Shown here piece after piece: positions 1-8,221 of a DNA stretch of 30,621 nucleotides; positions within the stretch are counted from its first letter, which is position 1; each line of letters begins with the position of its first letter. The translations under genes were made by a program, and so were the position numbers. The stretch comes from DATAXI01 sp036266845 (GTDB taxonomy: Bacteria; Verrucomicrobiota; Verrucomicrobiia; Chthoniobacterales; Chthoniobacteraceae): NCBI GenBank assembly GCA_036266845.1, contig DATAXI010000223.1, positions 1-30,621 on the forward strand, written 5' to 3'. The notes under the pieces were generated by a model that saw nothing but the letters and a program-made list of their open reading frames with translations, made no database searches and was not told where the DNA came from.

Positions 1-1
1 T

Positions 2-1474
2 CAGATACCTGGCACGACCACATGGATTCCTTATATGGAGTACGGCGGCCAGCTTCAATACCTGCATGATTTTGTACCGTACAAAGAAGCTGGCTCTTCG
101 GCTTTCCCGTATGAATTGACCCCGAATGCCGCCTCCAGCAGCACGGGCAGCCTTTGGAATGACAACCGGAACGCGAGCGGGGGTGGACTGGAGGGGCAGA
201 TGATCGTTCACGATCCCCGTAACATGGCTTGGGGCTTTCCCGTAGATTGTAATTCCCGGTCATTCCTTGATGATAGCGGCAACGGACCCACTACGGATAC
301 CGTGGAATCGCAGTGGCCAAGTGGAAATTCCAAGTCTGCTCAGACCAGCCATTCCGATGGCCTCAACATGGTGCTTACAGGATACTACGAGCCCTCTTCC
401 GGCGTGATCATGGGCTTGAAGGAAATCAACCGGTATTCGAATCCCAGTTCCATCACCACGGACTTCTACGCGGATCCGGATGGAACGGTTCGCCGTGGAG
501 TGGCCGCCTATGTAGGCGGCGTGTCTTCCGGCGTTGGAAATATGGATCCTAATTTATCCAACAATTGGAGCTATCAGGTAAATACGACCTATGGCCTGCC
601 GACCGCTACCACGGTCACGACGGGTGCTTTGGTGACGGGTACCGCCATTTCTCCGCCCCCTTTGCAATCGCAAAGCCGGCCGATCATTCTTCATCGTCCC
701 TACCGCTCGGTGGCAGAACTCGGTTATGTCTTCTCCGGAACTCCCTGGAAGAATGTCGATTTCTCTACCCCTGAAAGCGGCTACAGCGCCTTGCTCGATG
801 TCTTTTGCATCAATGAGGATAAAAGCCAGGATGCGGTGGTGGAAGGCCGGGTCGATTTGAATACCCGCCAGATCCCGGTCTTGCAGGCGATCCTCAACGG
901 AGCCTATCGCGATGCGGAATCCTCCACGACCACCCTGCTCGGCAGCTATACGGCGGAGCCACCGCTGGGGGCGCCTTCCGCGCTCGTCGCCGAGTCCGGA
1001 ACGATCGCCCAACTGCTCGTAAATCGCACGACCCAGGGGCCGGCCACTGGCCCTAATGCCGGTGTTCCGCAGCCGCTTTTCAATATAGCGGACCTCGTTG
1101 GCCGGTGGAAACCCAACGGCCAGCAGGGGTCCATGTCCAATCCCATCGATGGCTCTGCGAATTACGACGGTTTCAGCGCCGACCTCGCCGCTTACATGGG
1201 GTCGAGCCTCAACACGGCCAATACTCCTTCGGGCAATTACAACATCCTTCCACGATTTCGCGAGACGGCCATCCGGGCGCTCTCCAGCGCCGGCCAGGCC
1301 GGCACCTGGAACCTGATGATCGATGTCATCGCGCAAACGGGCCGGTATCCAATCGGCGCCACGGACCTCTCCAAATTCGTAGTTGAGGGAGAGCGCCGCT
1401 TCTGGGTTCATGTGGCGATCAGCCGCGAGACGGCGCAAATCGTGGATGAAAGCATCGAACCGGTAAACGAATGA
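2..1474 (+). CDS. Verru_Chthon cassette protein A-like, 3' part only
   Basis: The reading frame is open from base 2, before the first ATG at 35, so the gene enters from outside the window and only about the last 490 residues are here. The C-terminal stretch GERRFWVHVAISRE, followed by QIVDESIEP and a few residues, matches what I remember of Verru_Chthon cassette protein A (TIGR02600), a family usually over 1000 residues. That family occurs in cassettes with three pilin-like proteins (B, C, D). The visible part is rich in Ser, Thr, Gly, Asn and aromatic residues, typical of an exported protein, and has no transmembrane segment. Function is unknown; a role in a type II secretion or pseudopilus-like surface apparatus is inferred only from the family's pilin-like partners, which would lie upstream. 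The stop overlaps the next gene's start by 4 bases (ATGA). Confidence 0.75.
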   Translation, partial: QIPGTTTWIPYMEYGGQLQYLHDFVPYKEAGSSAFPYELTPNAASSSTGSLWNDNRNASGGGLEGQMIVHDPRNMAWGFPVDCNSRSFLDDSGNGPTTDTVESQWPSGNSKSAQTSHSDGLNMVLTGYYEPSSGVIMGLKEINRYSNPSSITTDFYADPDGTVRRGVAAYVGGVSSGVGNMDPNLSNNWSYQVNTTYGLPTATTVTTGALVTGTAISPPPLQSQSRPIILHRPYRSVAELGYVFSGTPWKNVDFSTPESGYSALLDVFCINEDKSQDAVVEGRVDLNTRQIPVLQAILNGAYRDAESSTTTLLGSYTAEPPLGAPSALVAESGTIAQLLVNRTTQGPATGPNAGVPQPLFNIADLVGRWKPNGQQGSMSNPIDGSANYDGFSADLAAYMGSSLNTANTPSGNYNILPRFRETAIRALSSAGQAGTWNLMIDVIAQTGRYPIGATDLSKFVVEGERRFWVHVAISRETAQIVDESIEPVNE

Positions 1475-2154
1475 AAGCAACCATCGTACTGTTGATGGCC
1501 ATCCCGGCCCTTGCCATGGGCTCCGCGGACCAGAAGGCACCGGCGGTTTACGAGCAGAGCCCATTGCCATCCGGCCCCTTGGTCGCGCGGGCGCCGGATT
1601 TTTCGAAATGGGAAATCGATTACTATAATTCGGCAATCCCAGCCTCTTCCGGCAATCAAGCCGGCGGTCAGCCGGGATCGGATGCTCCCAAGTCCGTCAC
1701 GGTGACGCGCACCAAGCCACTGTGGCACGCGGTCCTTTTGCGCGGAGACGGCTCCAAGAGCGAGGAGTGGTATGACGGCGTATGCAAATATGAGGTGGGA
1801 CCCGATTCGAAAGTGACGCCGATTTCCAATTTCAATCCCGGTTACCACAACGCTTACCTGGATTATTCCAACAGCGATTTTCCCGACATGGAATTTGTTT
1901 CGCGAAACACCTACCTGGGACTGCAAAAGGGCACTTCCGATTGGGTCTTCCAATCCGGAACGGATGGCCCCAAGGCATGGATTGACTCGACCACGCGGCT
2001 TCCGGTGCGGTGGCAACAAGGCTCCGAAGTGCGCGTCATCAAGTTTCTTCAGCCTCCCGCCCAGCCTCTCGTCCTTCCGAAGAACATCGCTCCACTTTCC
2101 GCCGCGATCAAAAAGGTAAAAGAAGAAACCAGCGTCGCCCCGCCCCACGATTGA
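1471..2154 (+). CDS. Secreted protein of unknown function, coupled to cassette protein A
   Basis: 227 residues. The start ATG overlaps the upstream stop in an ATGA, which fixes the start and implies translational coupling. Residues 1-17 (MKATIVLLMAIPALAMG) form a short signal peptide; the rest has no membrane segment, so the product is probably periplasmic or surface-associated. The middle has many aromatic and acidic residues (LWHAVLLRGDGSKSEEWYDG near 72-91) and a WQQGSEVRVIKF strand-like segment near 185. I do not recognise a named family. Its place directly after the cassette A gene suggests it is an accessory of that cassette. It ends at a convergent boundary with the GH38 gene and is followed by a strong hairpin. 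Confidence 0.75.
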   Translation: MKATIVLLMAIPALAMGSADQKAPAVYEQSPLPSGPLVARAPDFSKWEIDYYNSAIPASSGNQAGGQPGSDAPKSVTVTRTKPLWHAVLLRGDGSKSEEWYDGVCKYEVGPDSKVTPISNFNPGYHNAYLDYSNSDFPDMEFVSRNTYLGLQKGTSDWVFQSGTDGPKAWIDSTTRLPVRWQQGSEVRVIKFLQPPAQPLVLPKNIAPLSAAIKKVKEETSVAPPHD

Positions 2155-2219
2155 GCGTGGCGTGCGGATTCCCGGTCTCGTGGTGGCATTGGGACAATTT
2201 CGATACCCCGGAAAAGCAG

Positions 2220-2253
2220 CGCCGCGTTACTTTTCCCCAAAAGTAACGCGGCG
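2220..2253. terminator. Perfect 15-bp hairpin between convergent genes
   Basis: Bases 2220-2234 pair perfectly with 2239-2253 around a CCCC loop. The top of the stem is TTTT/AAAA and the base is GC-rich. It lies 66 bases after the stop of the 1471-2154 gene and about 265 bases beyond the stop of the minus-strand GH38 gene. A short T run follows on the minus strand but not clearly on the plus strand, so a bidirectional terminator is likely but not certain. Confidence 0.6.
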
Positions 2254-2278
2254 GCTTTGATCCGGCCTCCATATCCCC

Positions 2279-2298
2279 TGCCGATTCCCCAATCGGCA
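2279..2298. other. Second perfect hairpin with the same CCCC loop
   Basis: TGCCGATT (2279-2286) pairs perfectly with AATCGGCA (2291-2298) around CCCC. It lies 25 bases after the previous hairpin and has the same four-base loop. The rest of this non-coding stretch (2299-2518) holds no gene I can support; it contains the 10-bp palindrome CCAAATTTGG at 2425-2434 and the 8-bp palindrome AAACGTTT at 2403-2410. Confidence 0.5.
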
Positions 2299-2518
2299 TT
2301 ATGTGTCGGTCGGAATGTTGATCAAATCGGGCTGGTGACTGGCCGGTGCCCGATTAGAAAATTTAGTGGAAAATCGTTTACGGGAAGTCCGGGTGGGGGC
2401 TGAAACGTTTTTTCTAAGACTGGACCAAATTTGGCATAGAAGAACGTCGGTGTCAACAATTTTGTTACCGGATATTAACGCTGCCAACCGGGGTTCCCGG
2501 CGCCGATGCCCCCGGGCT

Positions 2519-5080
2519 TCACGCTTTTTCGGATAAGGCTGTCCCCTGCGTTTCAACCAGATGCGGCAATTTCCCGTTCTTATGATCCGGTATCTTTCCA
2601 TTGGGAACCGCGCGATGATTTACCACCGCCTCCGCCACCGGGTTTTCGCTCGAGTCCTGAAGCTCCGCTTCCCAGCCCCTTTCTCCCTGGATCAGCTTCC
2701 AGGAGGCAATCTGGTGCGGGCGCACGGCGCCAAGCGGGATATCCGTCCCTTTCAGGGTAAACACCGCGTCCGCGGCATCCCCCGCGGTTTCCTGCACGCG
2801 CACGATCCATCCATCCCGTTCCTCCGCCGGCTTGAACGCCAGCAGCCGCAGATTCGACGGCTCAAGCCTGCCCAGCGAGCCCGTTTTTGAGAGCTTGCCG
2901 GGATGAGCGGAAAGGGGAGAGGTCACCGGCGGTTGCTCCAGCAGATCGGCCAAGGGGTAGGCATCGCACTCCGCCGGCGCCAGCGCCAGTTGGAAACGGT
3001 GCTCGCCGCTATCCATATAGGGGCGCCACGGCATCGCCGCGGGTTCCGTAGGCACGCTGCACGCATGGCGCGCTGAGCGGACGAGCGTCGCATTCAGGCA
3101 ACCGCCATGGAGGTCAAAATTGAACACGGAATCGCTGGCAAAGAGAAACGACGGAGTCCGCACCCAGCGCCCTCCGGGCATCTCTCCGCACGGCCGGCGC
3201 TTTTGCGTTCCGCCCGGCACCTCGAATAGCGCTTCCTCGCCCGCCGGCATTACCAGCTTGATCCGCCGGGCCGGCTCATCCCAGAAGAGCCGTGCCGCGA
3301 TCTCCACCCGGTCGCACCCGCGATGCAGCGTGACAGTCAGGTCCAGCCGGGAGCAGGCCGATGCGAACCGCAGCCAGAGAGAGGTCTTCTCAGGGCCGCT
3401 GACCAGGGGCTCGATCCTCTGGATGCGCCAATACTCCTTCACGTCCGTGATGCTGTCCGCTTCCACCTCCCCGTCGTGGCCGCCCCACGAGCCGTACCTA
3501 TCGTCATAAATCGCAACGCGAAGGCCGGCTTCGCCGAAGACCGGCTTGCCATTGCGGAAGATGTGCACCCCCTCCTCGCCCGCCTGTGCGGCGACGCGGT
3601 AATATTCATTTTCAATTCCACCGTCCGCGGTAATGCGCGCGCCACCGGCGGGCGCGGCGGCCAGGCGCGGTTTTTCAGCCCAGGCGATCTGCAGCACCTG
3701 CCAGCCCATCGCCGGCACCCGCACCCGGGTTGCCATGCGGACGCGCCACGGAATGGACGGCGAAAAATAATGCTCCGGCTCCAGCCTCTGGAAGAAGAGC
3801 GGCTGCCCCGCTCCATCCAGTAACTGCACCGGCAGTTCCGCGACCCGGCCCGCGTACGATTCCACCGGGCGGTAATCGATACACGCCTCAATTTCCACCG
3901 GACCCTCGTAGTCAAAGGGATGCGGATTCCAGACCAGGACTGGCACCGCGCACGGCATGTCTTCGGTCGGCGTTTCCACGCTGGTATCGATCCGCGAAGC
4001 CAGCGTATTCAACGCCGCCAATTCCGCGCGTTGCGCATCGTGCCACGCCACACCCAGCCACGCGAACTGATCGTCGTAAGCCCGCTCGATGCTGCTGCCG
4101 GGCAGGATGTCATGGAAGGTGTTGAAAAGGACGGAGCGCCACGCGGCGGAGAGATCGCTTCCGGGCGTCTCGCACGCGGCGCTGACGATGGAATCGGTCT
4201 TCTCGGCCGAAAGCAGCAGGTTCTCGGTCTTGCGGTAGCGCGCCTTGAACTGCATCGCGCTGGAATAGCATCCGCGAAGCGTAAAATTCAGCTCGCCGCG
4301 GATCACCGGCAGCTCGGTGGTTTCCTTATGCAGCGCGGCGAAAAACCGCTCCAGCCCGGAGTAGATCACCTCCACATCGGGGTTCGCTTCCGCCCATTGC
4401 TCGATGTCCTTCAGGTGTCGCCGGCTCGGGCCGCCGCCGTGGTTTCCCAGGCCCACAAACGCCGCCACGTTCTCCAGTCCCCACTCCGCCGCGCGCGAGC
4501 GGGTCTGGTCCAGTCGCAGCGGTATTTCGTTTCTCTGGGTGCCGTACCAGCCGATCGGTATGCGCCAGCAGAGGATGCGCGCCCCGCTCGCCGCTTCCCA
4601 CCAGAAGGCCGGCTTCGGCAGGTGAAAATCGTGCTCCATCGGCCGCGAGAAGGCAAAGCCGGTCATCCCGGCGGAAGTGTAGATTTCCGGCCAGCCGGCG
4701 CTGTGGCCAAAGGAGTCCGCCGCCCATGCGATTCGCGGCCGCCGGCCCAGATTTTTCTCAAAATAGCTCAGTCCGCTCGTGAATTGCCGCACCAGGGTCT
4801 CGGTCGCGGGGAGATTCGTATCCGGTTGCAGCAATGTGCCGCCCACCACTTCCCACCGGCCCTCGTCGATCCGGTTGCGGATCTGCTCGAAGATCGCCGG
4901 GTCGGCTTTTTGGATATGCTCGTAAATCACCGATTCGCCCCGAATATAGGTGAGGTCCGGAAATTCCTCCATCAGTTGGAGGATGGTGCGACAGGTTGTC
5001 ACCCCCTCGTTGAGTCCTTCCCGCCAATCCCAAAGCCAAACAGGGTCGAGGTGGGAATTCGGGATCAAATGCAGTTTCAT
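2519..5080 (-). CDS. Glycoside hydrolase family 38 alpha-mannosidase-like protein
   Basis: About 853 residues from the ATG at 5080. The protein hydrolyses alpha-mannosidic linkages by a retaining, zinc-dependent mechanism if it follows its family. The N-terminal catalytic domain opens with HLIPNSHLDPVW, giving the zinc ligands His10 and Asp12. The expected nucleophile is Asp122 in WAADSFGHS, and a further zinc ligand is His323 in NTFHDILPGSS; NHGGGP is at 213-218. A central helical domain and long beta-rich C-terminal domains follow, as usual for GH38. A GTG at 5143 would add 21 residues that lack family resemblance, so I prefer the ATG, which puts HxD at the usual position. No signal peptide is visible, suggesting a cytoplasmic enzyme acting on imported oligosaccharides. 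It lies in the same direction as the GH71/99-like gene, 264 bases downstream, so it may have its own promoter. Confidence 0.93.
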   Translation of the reverse strand: MKLHLIPNSHLDPVWLWDWREGLNEGVTTCRTILQLMEEFPDLTYIRGESVIYEHIQKADPAIFEQIRNRIDEGRWEVVGGTLLQPDTNLPATETLVRQFTSGLSYFEKNLGRRPRIAWAADSFGHSAGWPEIYTSAGMTGFAFSRPMEHDFHLPKPAFWWEAASGARILCWRIPIGWYGTQRNEIPLRLDQTRSRAAEWGLENVAAFVGLGNHGGGPSRRHLKDIEQWAEANPDVEVIYSGLERFFAALHKETTELPVIRGELNFTLRGCYSSAMQFKARYRKTENLLLSAEKTDSIVSAACETPGSDLSAAWRSVLFNTFHDILPGSSIERAYDDQFAWLGVAWHDAQRAELAALNTLASRIDTSVETPTEDMPCAVPVLVWNPHPFDYEGPVEIEACIDYRPVESYAGRVAELPVQLLDGAGQPLFFQRLEPEHYFSPSIPWRVRMATRVRVPAMGWQVLQIAWAEKPRLAAAPAGGARITADGGIENEYYRVAAQAGEEGVHIFRNGKPVFGEAGLRVAIYDDRYGSWGGHDGEVEADSITDVKEYWRIQRIEPLVSGPEKTSLWLRFASACSRLDLTVTLHRGCDRVEIAARLFWDEPARRIKLVMPAGEEALFEVPGGTQKRRPCGEMPGGRWVRTPSFLFASDSVFNFDLHGGCLNATLVRSARHACSVPTEPAAMPWRPYMDSGEHRFQLALAPAECDAYPLADLLEQPPVTSPLSAHPGKLSKTGSLGRLEPSNLRLLAFKPAEERDGWIVRVQETAGDAADAVFTLKGTDIPLGAVRPHQIASWKLIQGERGWEAELQDSSENPVAEAVVNHRAVPNGKIPDHKNGKLPHLVETQGTALSEKA

Positions 5081-5130
5081 CGGAACGGACTCGGAATCAG
5101 TGGGAGAAGTAGGCCAGTTTTGGTCGAAAA

Positions 5131-5140
5131 AACCGTTTAA
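5131..5140. promoter_or_regulatory. Candidate operator upstream of the GH38 gene
   Basis: AACCGTTTAA, about 50 bases upstream of the GH38 ATG, shares CGTTTAA with the control region of the GH71/99-like gene (reverse complement of 6761-6767). It could be a site for the GntR-LacI regulator at 6906. The match is short, so this is only a lead. I see no other clear element in 5081-5344. Confidence 0.2.
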
Positions 5141-5344
5141 CACTCTTCCAGGGCCATTGCAAGTAAAGTGCCCAACATTTTCCCATGCAAAAATGGTCTG
5201 CCAATGCGGTCAGGTTCGATTTTTCGTGCTCCGGCTGGCATGTTTGATTTCTCTCTGTTCCCACCTGCGGCACAGGCGCGGGTCAGCAGCCCATCGCCCT
5301 CTCGCCGGTCGAAGGCTCGAACGTCATTTCACAATCGGTCGCTT

Positions 5345-6712
5345 TCATCTCTGTGGCTGGGCCTCTGAGCACGGAATTTTATGCCGCAGCGCCCGGCCGA
5401 TTTCGCCCGCGAGCCACAGATATTGATCCGATGGAACGCCGGGTTCCGATTGAAATTTGCTCTCTCCAATCGGGGGGCTCGCGGCGCATTTCAGAATCGC
5501 CGTCCCTTCATCCAGCTCATCAAACATGGCCACATAAATCGACGGCGCTCCCAGCCGGGCAATCTGCTCGCCTTGCGTCCAGAAGAAACGGCCCCCTTCG
5601 CGATCGATCTGGTTCGCGCTCGCATCCCGTCCGCGGGTCTTTTGCAGATTGGTCCAGCTAAAGCCGGGAAATATCACCGGCAGATAATCCAGATGATGCG
5701 CCCGGCACCACGCAAGGTCTCCCGCCTGGTACTCCGGAACGTCGCGCATGAAATTGGCGCGCGAGTTATACCGGGTCACACTCCACGGGCTGACAATGTC
5801 CGCTTTTGCAATCAACGCCCGCAGGGAGGGGTCCGGCGTTGCGTCCCGGATGCCTTCCCGCCAGCCATAGGGCACGCCCAGCATGATACTGTTGCCGCCA
5901 TACCGGGGATCATTCTTCAGGAAGTCCACCAGTGCTTCGCAATCCTTGATGCTATAGCCCCGCCGGCCATCCGCGAAGCCAACGCCCCAGACCGCCACCA
6001 GCGGCTTCCCGTGCTCCTTCTGGTACGCGGGATCGCGCCCCACGCCCATCCGGTCCACCAGGTTCTTCCAATCCTTCTCGATAACGGACGTTATCTCGCC
6101 GCTGCTTAGGCCGGATAAGTCATACATGACCGCCCACGTGCGGCCATTGGCGTTCGCGGCGTTCCGGACATTCTCCAGCGCCGCGTCGCAGAAATCATAA
6201 GTCCCCGGCGTCCGAAGATCCGAGCCGAACCGCTGTAGAAACACGCCGTCGATTCCATATTGCGCCATCCACGCAAAATGCCGGTTCACGGTCTTCGGGT
6301 TGTAACTGCTGAACACCGTCGCATCGCTTCCGTCGCTGAAGTGGAAATCCGTCGGGTAGCGCTCATCGTTTCCGGCGCCGGACATATCCGGCCAGCGATC
6401 GATATTGCAAACTCCGGGCCGGAAAACCCCGTCGCCGTAATGGACCCATCCATGGCCCGGATGTTCATGGCCGGCCGCATCGTCGGAGCCATCCCCGGGG
6501 GCGGAAAACCAGGCCTGGTAACCGCAGAGAACCTTCCCCTGAAATGCCGCCGGATCACTGCCCGCCACATGCGTTCCAGACCATGGCCGCATGCGGTCAT
6601 AAGCCTGCTCCCAGGTGCTCGCGACAGGGCCGCGGGGAGAGGGGGCGCCAGCCGGAGCCGGGAAGGGGAGTGCAAGTACGGCGAGCGGAAAGAGCAAAGG
6701 CGGAAATTTCAT
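5345..6712 (-). CDS. Secreted glycoside hydrolase, GH71/GH99-like
   Basis: 455 residues from the ATG at 6712, chosen because it begins a good signal peptide (MKFPPLLFPLAVLALPFP, cleavage near AGA 21-23). A start nine codons upstream would put a proline-rich segment ahead of it. The catalytic TIM-barrel-like domain contains GKVLCGYQAWF (59-69), HPGHGWVHYG (84-93) and QYGIDGVFLQRF (151-162), and ends with a YVAMFDELDEGTA segment, a layout I associate with bacterial GH71/99-like proteins often labelled xylosidase/arabinosidase. GH99 enzymes are endo-alpha-mannosidases or mannanases and GH71 enzymes are alpha-1,3-glucanases, so the substrate is probably an alpha-linked glycan; the exact one cannot be read from sequence. 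It is divergent from the GntR-LacI regulator and upstream of the GH38 gene. Confidence 0.85.
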   Translation of the reverse strand: MKFPPLLFPLAVLALPFPAPAGAPSPRGPVASTWEQAYDRMRPWSGTHVAGSDPAAFQGKVLCGYQAWFSAPGDGSDDAAGHEHPGHGWVHYGDGVFRPGVCNIDRWPDMSGAGNDERYPTDFHFSDGSDATVFSSYNPKTVNRHFAWMAQYGIDGVFLQRFGSDLRTPGTYDFCDAALENVRNAANANGRTWAVMYDLSGLSSGEITSVIEKDWKNLVDRMGVGRDPAYQKEHGKPLVAVWGVGFADGRRGYSIKDCEALVDFLKNDPRYGGNSIMLGVPYGWREGIRDATPDPSLRALIAKADIVSPWSVTRYNSRANFMRDVPEYQAGDLAWCRAHHLDYLPVIFPGFSWTNLQKTRGRDASANQIDREGGRFFWTQGEQIARLGAPSIYVAMFDELDEGTAILKCAASPPIGESKFQSEPGVPSDQYLWLAGEIGRALRHKIPCSEAQPQR

Positions 6713-6741
6713 CAAATGCGCGGGGGGCCGAGGCCCCAAAG

Positions 6742-6770
6742 AATTAAACCTCGGAACTGATTAAACGTTG
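6742..6770. promoter_or_regulatory. Divergent control region with repeated ATTAAAC sites
   Basis: The 193-base gap 6713-6905 separates the minus-strand GH71/99-like gene from the plus-strand regulator and must hold both promoters. It contains two direct copies of ATTAAAC (6743-6749 and 6760-6766), 17 bases apart, the second continuing into ATTAAACGTTG. Such repeats next to a LacI-type regulator gene are plausible operators. A TATGATAA box at 6839-6846 could be the regulator's -10 element. None of this is proven by sequence alone. Confidence 0.3.
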
Positions 6771-6905
6771 CACTATCCTCCGGGCTTCCATTTATTCAAT
6801 TCATTCTTCACCAATCCTTGATCGAAAGGCCACGCATGGTATGATAAGCGCAGTTTTTCAAGGTTAGGGACCATTGTTTTACCGGCCTGTCGGGTTTTAA
6901 AAATC

Positions 6906-8045
6906 ATGCCAAAAGTTCGCGTCAAAGCCGAAACCGCCGCCCAACTCGTTCGCAAGAGGATATTTTTTGGCGACCACGCACTGACAGGCATCCCAAGCGA
7001 GCGCACAATGGCCAGGGAGTTCGGAATCAGCCGGGAGACGCTGCGCGGCGCACTGCGCCTGCTGGAGAGCGAGGGCGTTCTGGTCCGGCAGGCCAATGGC
7101 CGCCTCGCGGTCGCTCCGGACAGGATGATGGAGGCCAAAAAACCGATCATCGGTTTCGTTAAACACTCCAACCCCTCCAACGACCACCAATTGTGGTGGG
7201 AGGGCGTCCTGGGCGCGCTCGAAGGGCGCAATTGCATCCTCAGGACAGTGACTTTCGTCCATTACGGGGATGCGGCCATCGCGACCGCGCTCAGTGGGTT
7301 TGACGGCTTCTTCTTCCTTCCCCCCGCGGAGGATATTCCCGCATGGCTTTCCTCAAAGATGCGCCAGGCGAGCTGCAAGGTGGTGGTGCTGGATCAGGAT
7401 GCGACCGCCGCCGGCCTCCGTTCGGTGGTCATGTTCCCGCCTCAGGCGGAGCGCAAGCTGCTGGAGCACCTCGTCAACCTCGGACACCGCCGGATCGATT
7501 GCCTGAACACCCAGGCCCGGGACCGCATCATCGAGGGCCGCATCGAGACCTGGAAAGCATTTCTCAGCGAGAACAATCTTACCGGCCAACTGCATTCGCT
7601 CACGGAGTTCAGCCCGCTCAACTCCAGCTATCAGCTCGTCAAGAACCGGCTCAGAGAAGGCCGTTCCCTCGGCGCCGCCATCATTTGCACCACCGGTCCG
7701 GCTGCCCTCGGCGCATCCCGCGCGTTTTTCGAGGAAGGCTTGCGCGTAGGCCGCGATGTCTCCGTGTGCGCGATCAATGACGAGGGGCTGGGCCCATTCC
7801 TCACCCCCTCCCTTACTTGCCTCCAGGCCGAGGCGCGTGCCGGTTATCTTCAAAATACCGTGCAGTGGATGTGCGGCGAAGAATGGGTTGGGCCGCTTCT
7901 GGTTCAGCCGAATGACGTGCCAATGTTCGTCGGAGAATCGACCGGTCCCGCTCCCGCCGCCACCAATGTCGTCACGCTCGGCTCCAAGGAGCGCTCGCTT
8001 GCCGATACCGATAACGCCGTTCCGGCTCTCGCCCGCGTCGGTTAA
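6906..8045 (+). CDS. Transcriptional regulator, GntR-type HTH fused to LacI-type sensor domain
   Basis: 379 residues. The N-terminus (about 8-70) is a GntR winged helix: IPSERTMAREFGISRETLR (29-47) followed by LRLLESEGVLVRQANGRL. From about residue 78 (KKPIIGFV) to 345 it resembles a LacI/GalR periplasmic-binding-type domain, with the hallmark NLGHRRIDCLN and a closing DVSVCAINDEG segment. This is the AraR-like arrangement: sugar binding to the C-terminal domain changes DNA binding by the N-terminal one. It sits between divergent carbohydrate genes, so it probably controls the GH71/99-like, GH38 and DUF5703 genes. The last 35 residues are Ala/Thr/Ser-rich and look disordered. No strong Shine-Dalgarno precedes the ATG. 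Confidence 0.88.
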   Translation: MPKVRVKAETAAQLVRKRIFFGDHALTGIPSERTMAREFGISRETLRGALRLLESEGVLVRQANGRLAVAPDRMMEAKKPIIGFVKHSNPSNDHQLWWEGVLGALEGRNCILRTVTFVHYGDAAIATALSGFDGFFFLPPAEDIPAWLSSKMRQASCKVVVLDQDATAAGLRSVVMFPPQAERKLLEHLVNLGHRRIDCLNTQARDRIIEGRIETWKAFLSENNLTGQLHSLTEFSPLNSSYQLVKNRLREGRSLGAAIICTTGPAALGASRAFFEEGLRVGRDVSVCAINDEGLGPFLTPSLTCLQAEARAGYLQNTVQWMCGEEWVGPLLVQPNDVPMFVGESTGPAPAATNVVTLGSKERSLADTDNAVPALARVG

Positions 8046-8107
8046 GCAATTCTTCGGAAAACTCCGGCAGAAGCCTCGGGCCCGCCCCGGCGCTTTTTTC
8101 GCCGCCA

Positions 8108-8132
8108 GATTCCCGGCCCGTTTCCGGGAATC
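8108..8132. terminator. Hairpin between the regulator and the DUF5703 gene
   Basis: GATTCCCGG (8108-8116) pairs perfectly with CCGGGAATC (8124-8132) around a seven-base loop. A smaller hairpin with a U-rich loop, CGGCG/CGCCG, lies just before it at 8088-8104. There is no T run after the 9-bp stem, so it may be a weak terminator for the regulator or an mRNA processing or stability element. Confidence 0.4.
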
Positions 8133-8221
8133 CTCAGGCACTGCCTCGAGCGCCCCGAAAATCAGAGGGGAAAACTGATTGCAGGCAGTCCAAAACTGGT
8201 CCAATTAATTAGCTCCTCCTC

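Noticed and set aside
3920..5140. Plus-strand open frame of 406 codons opposite the GH38 gene
   Set aside because: No domain seen; the minus strand has the GH38 catalytic residues.
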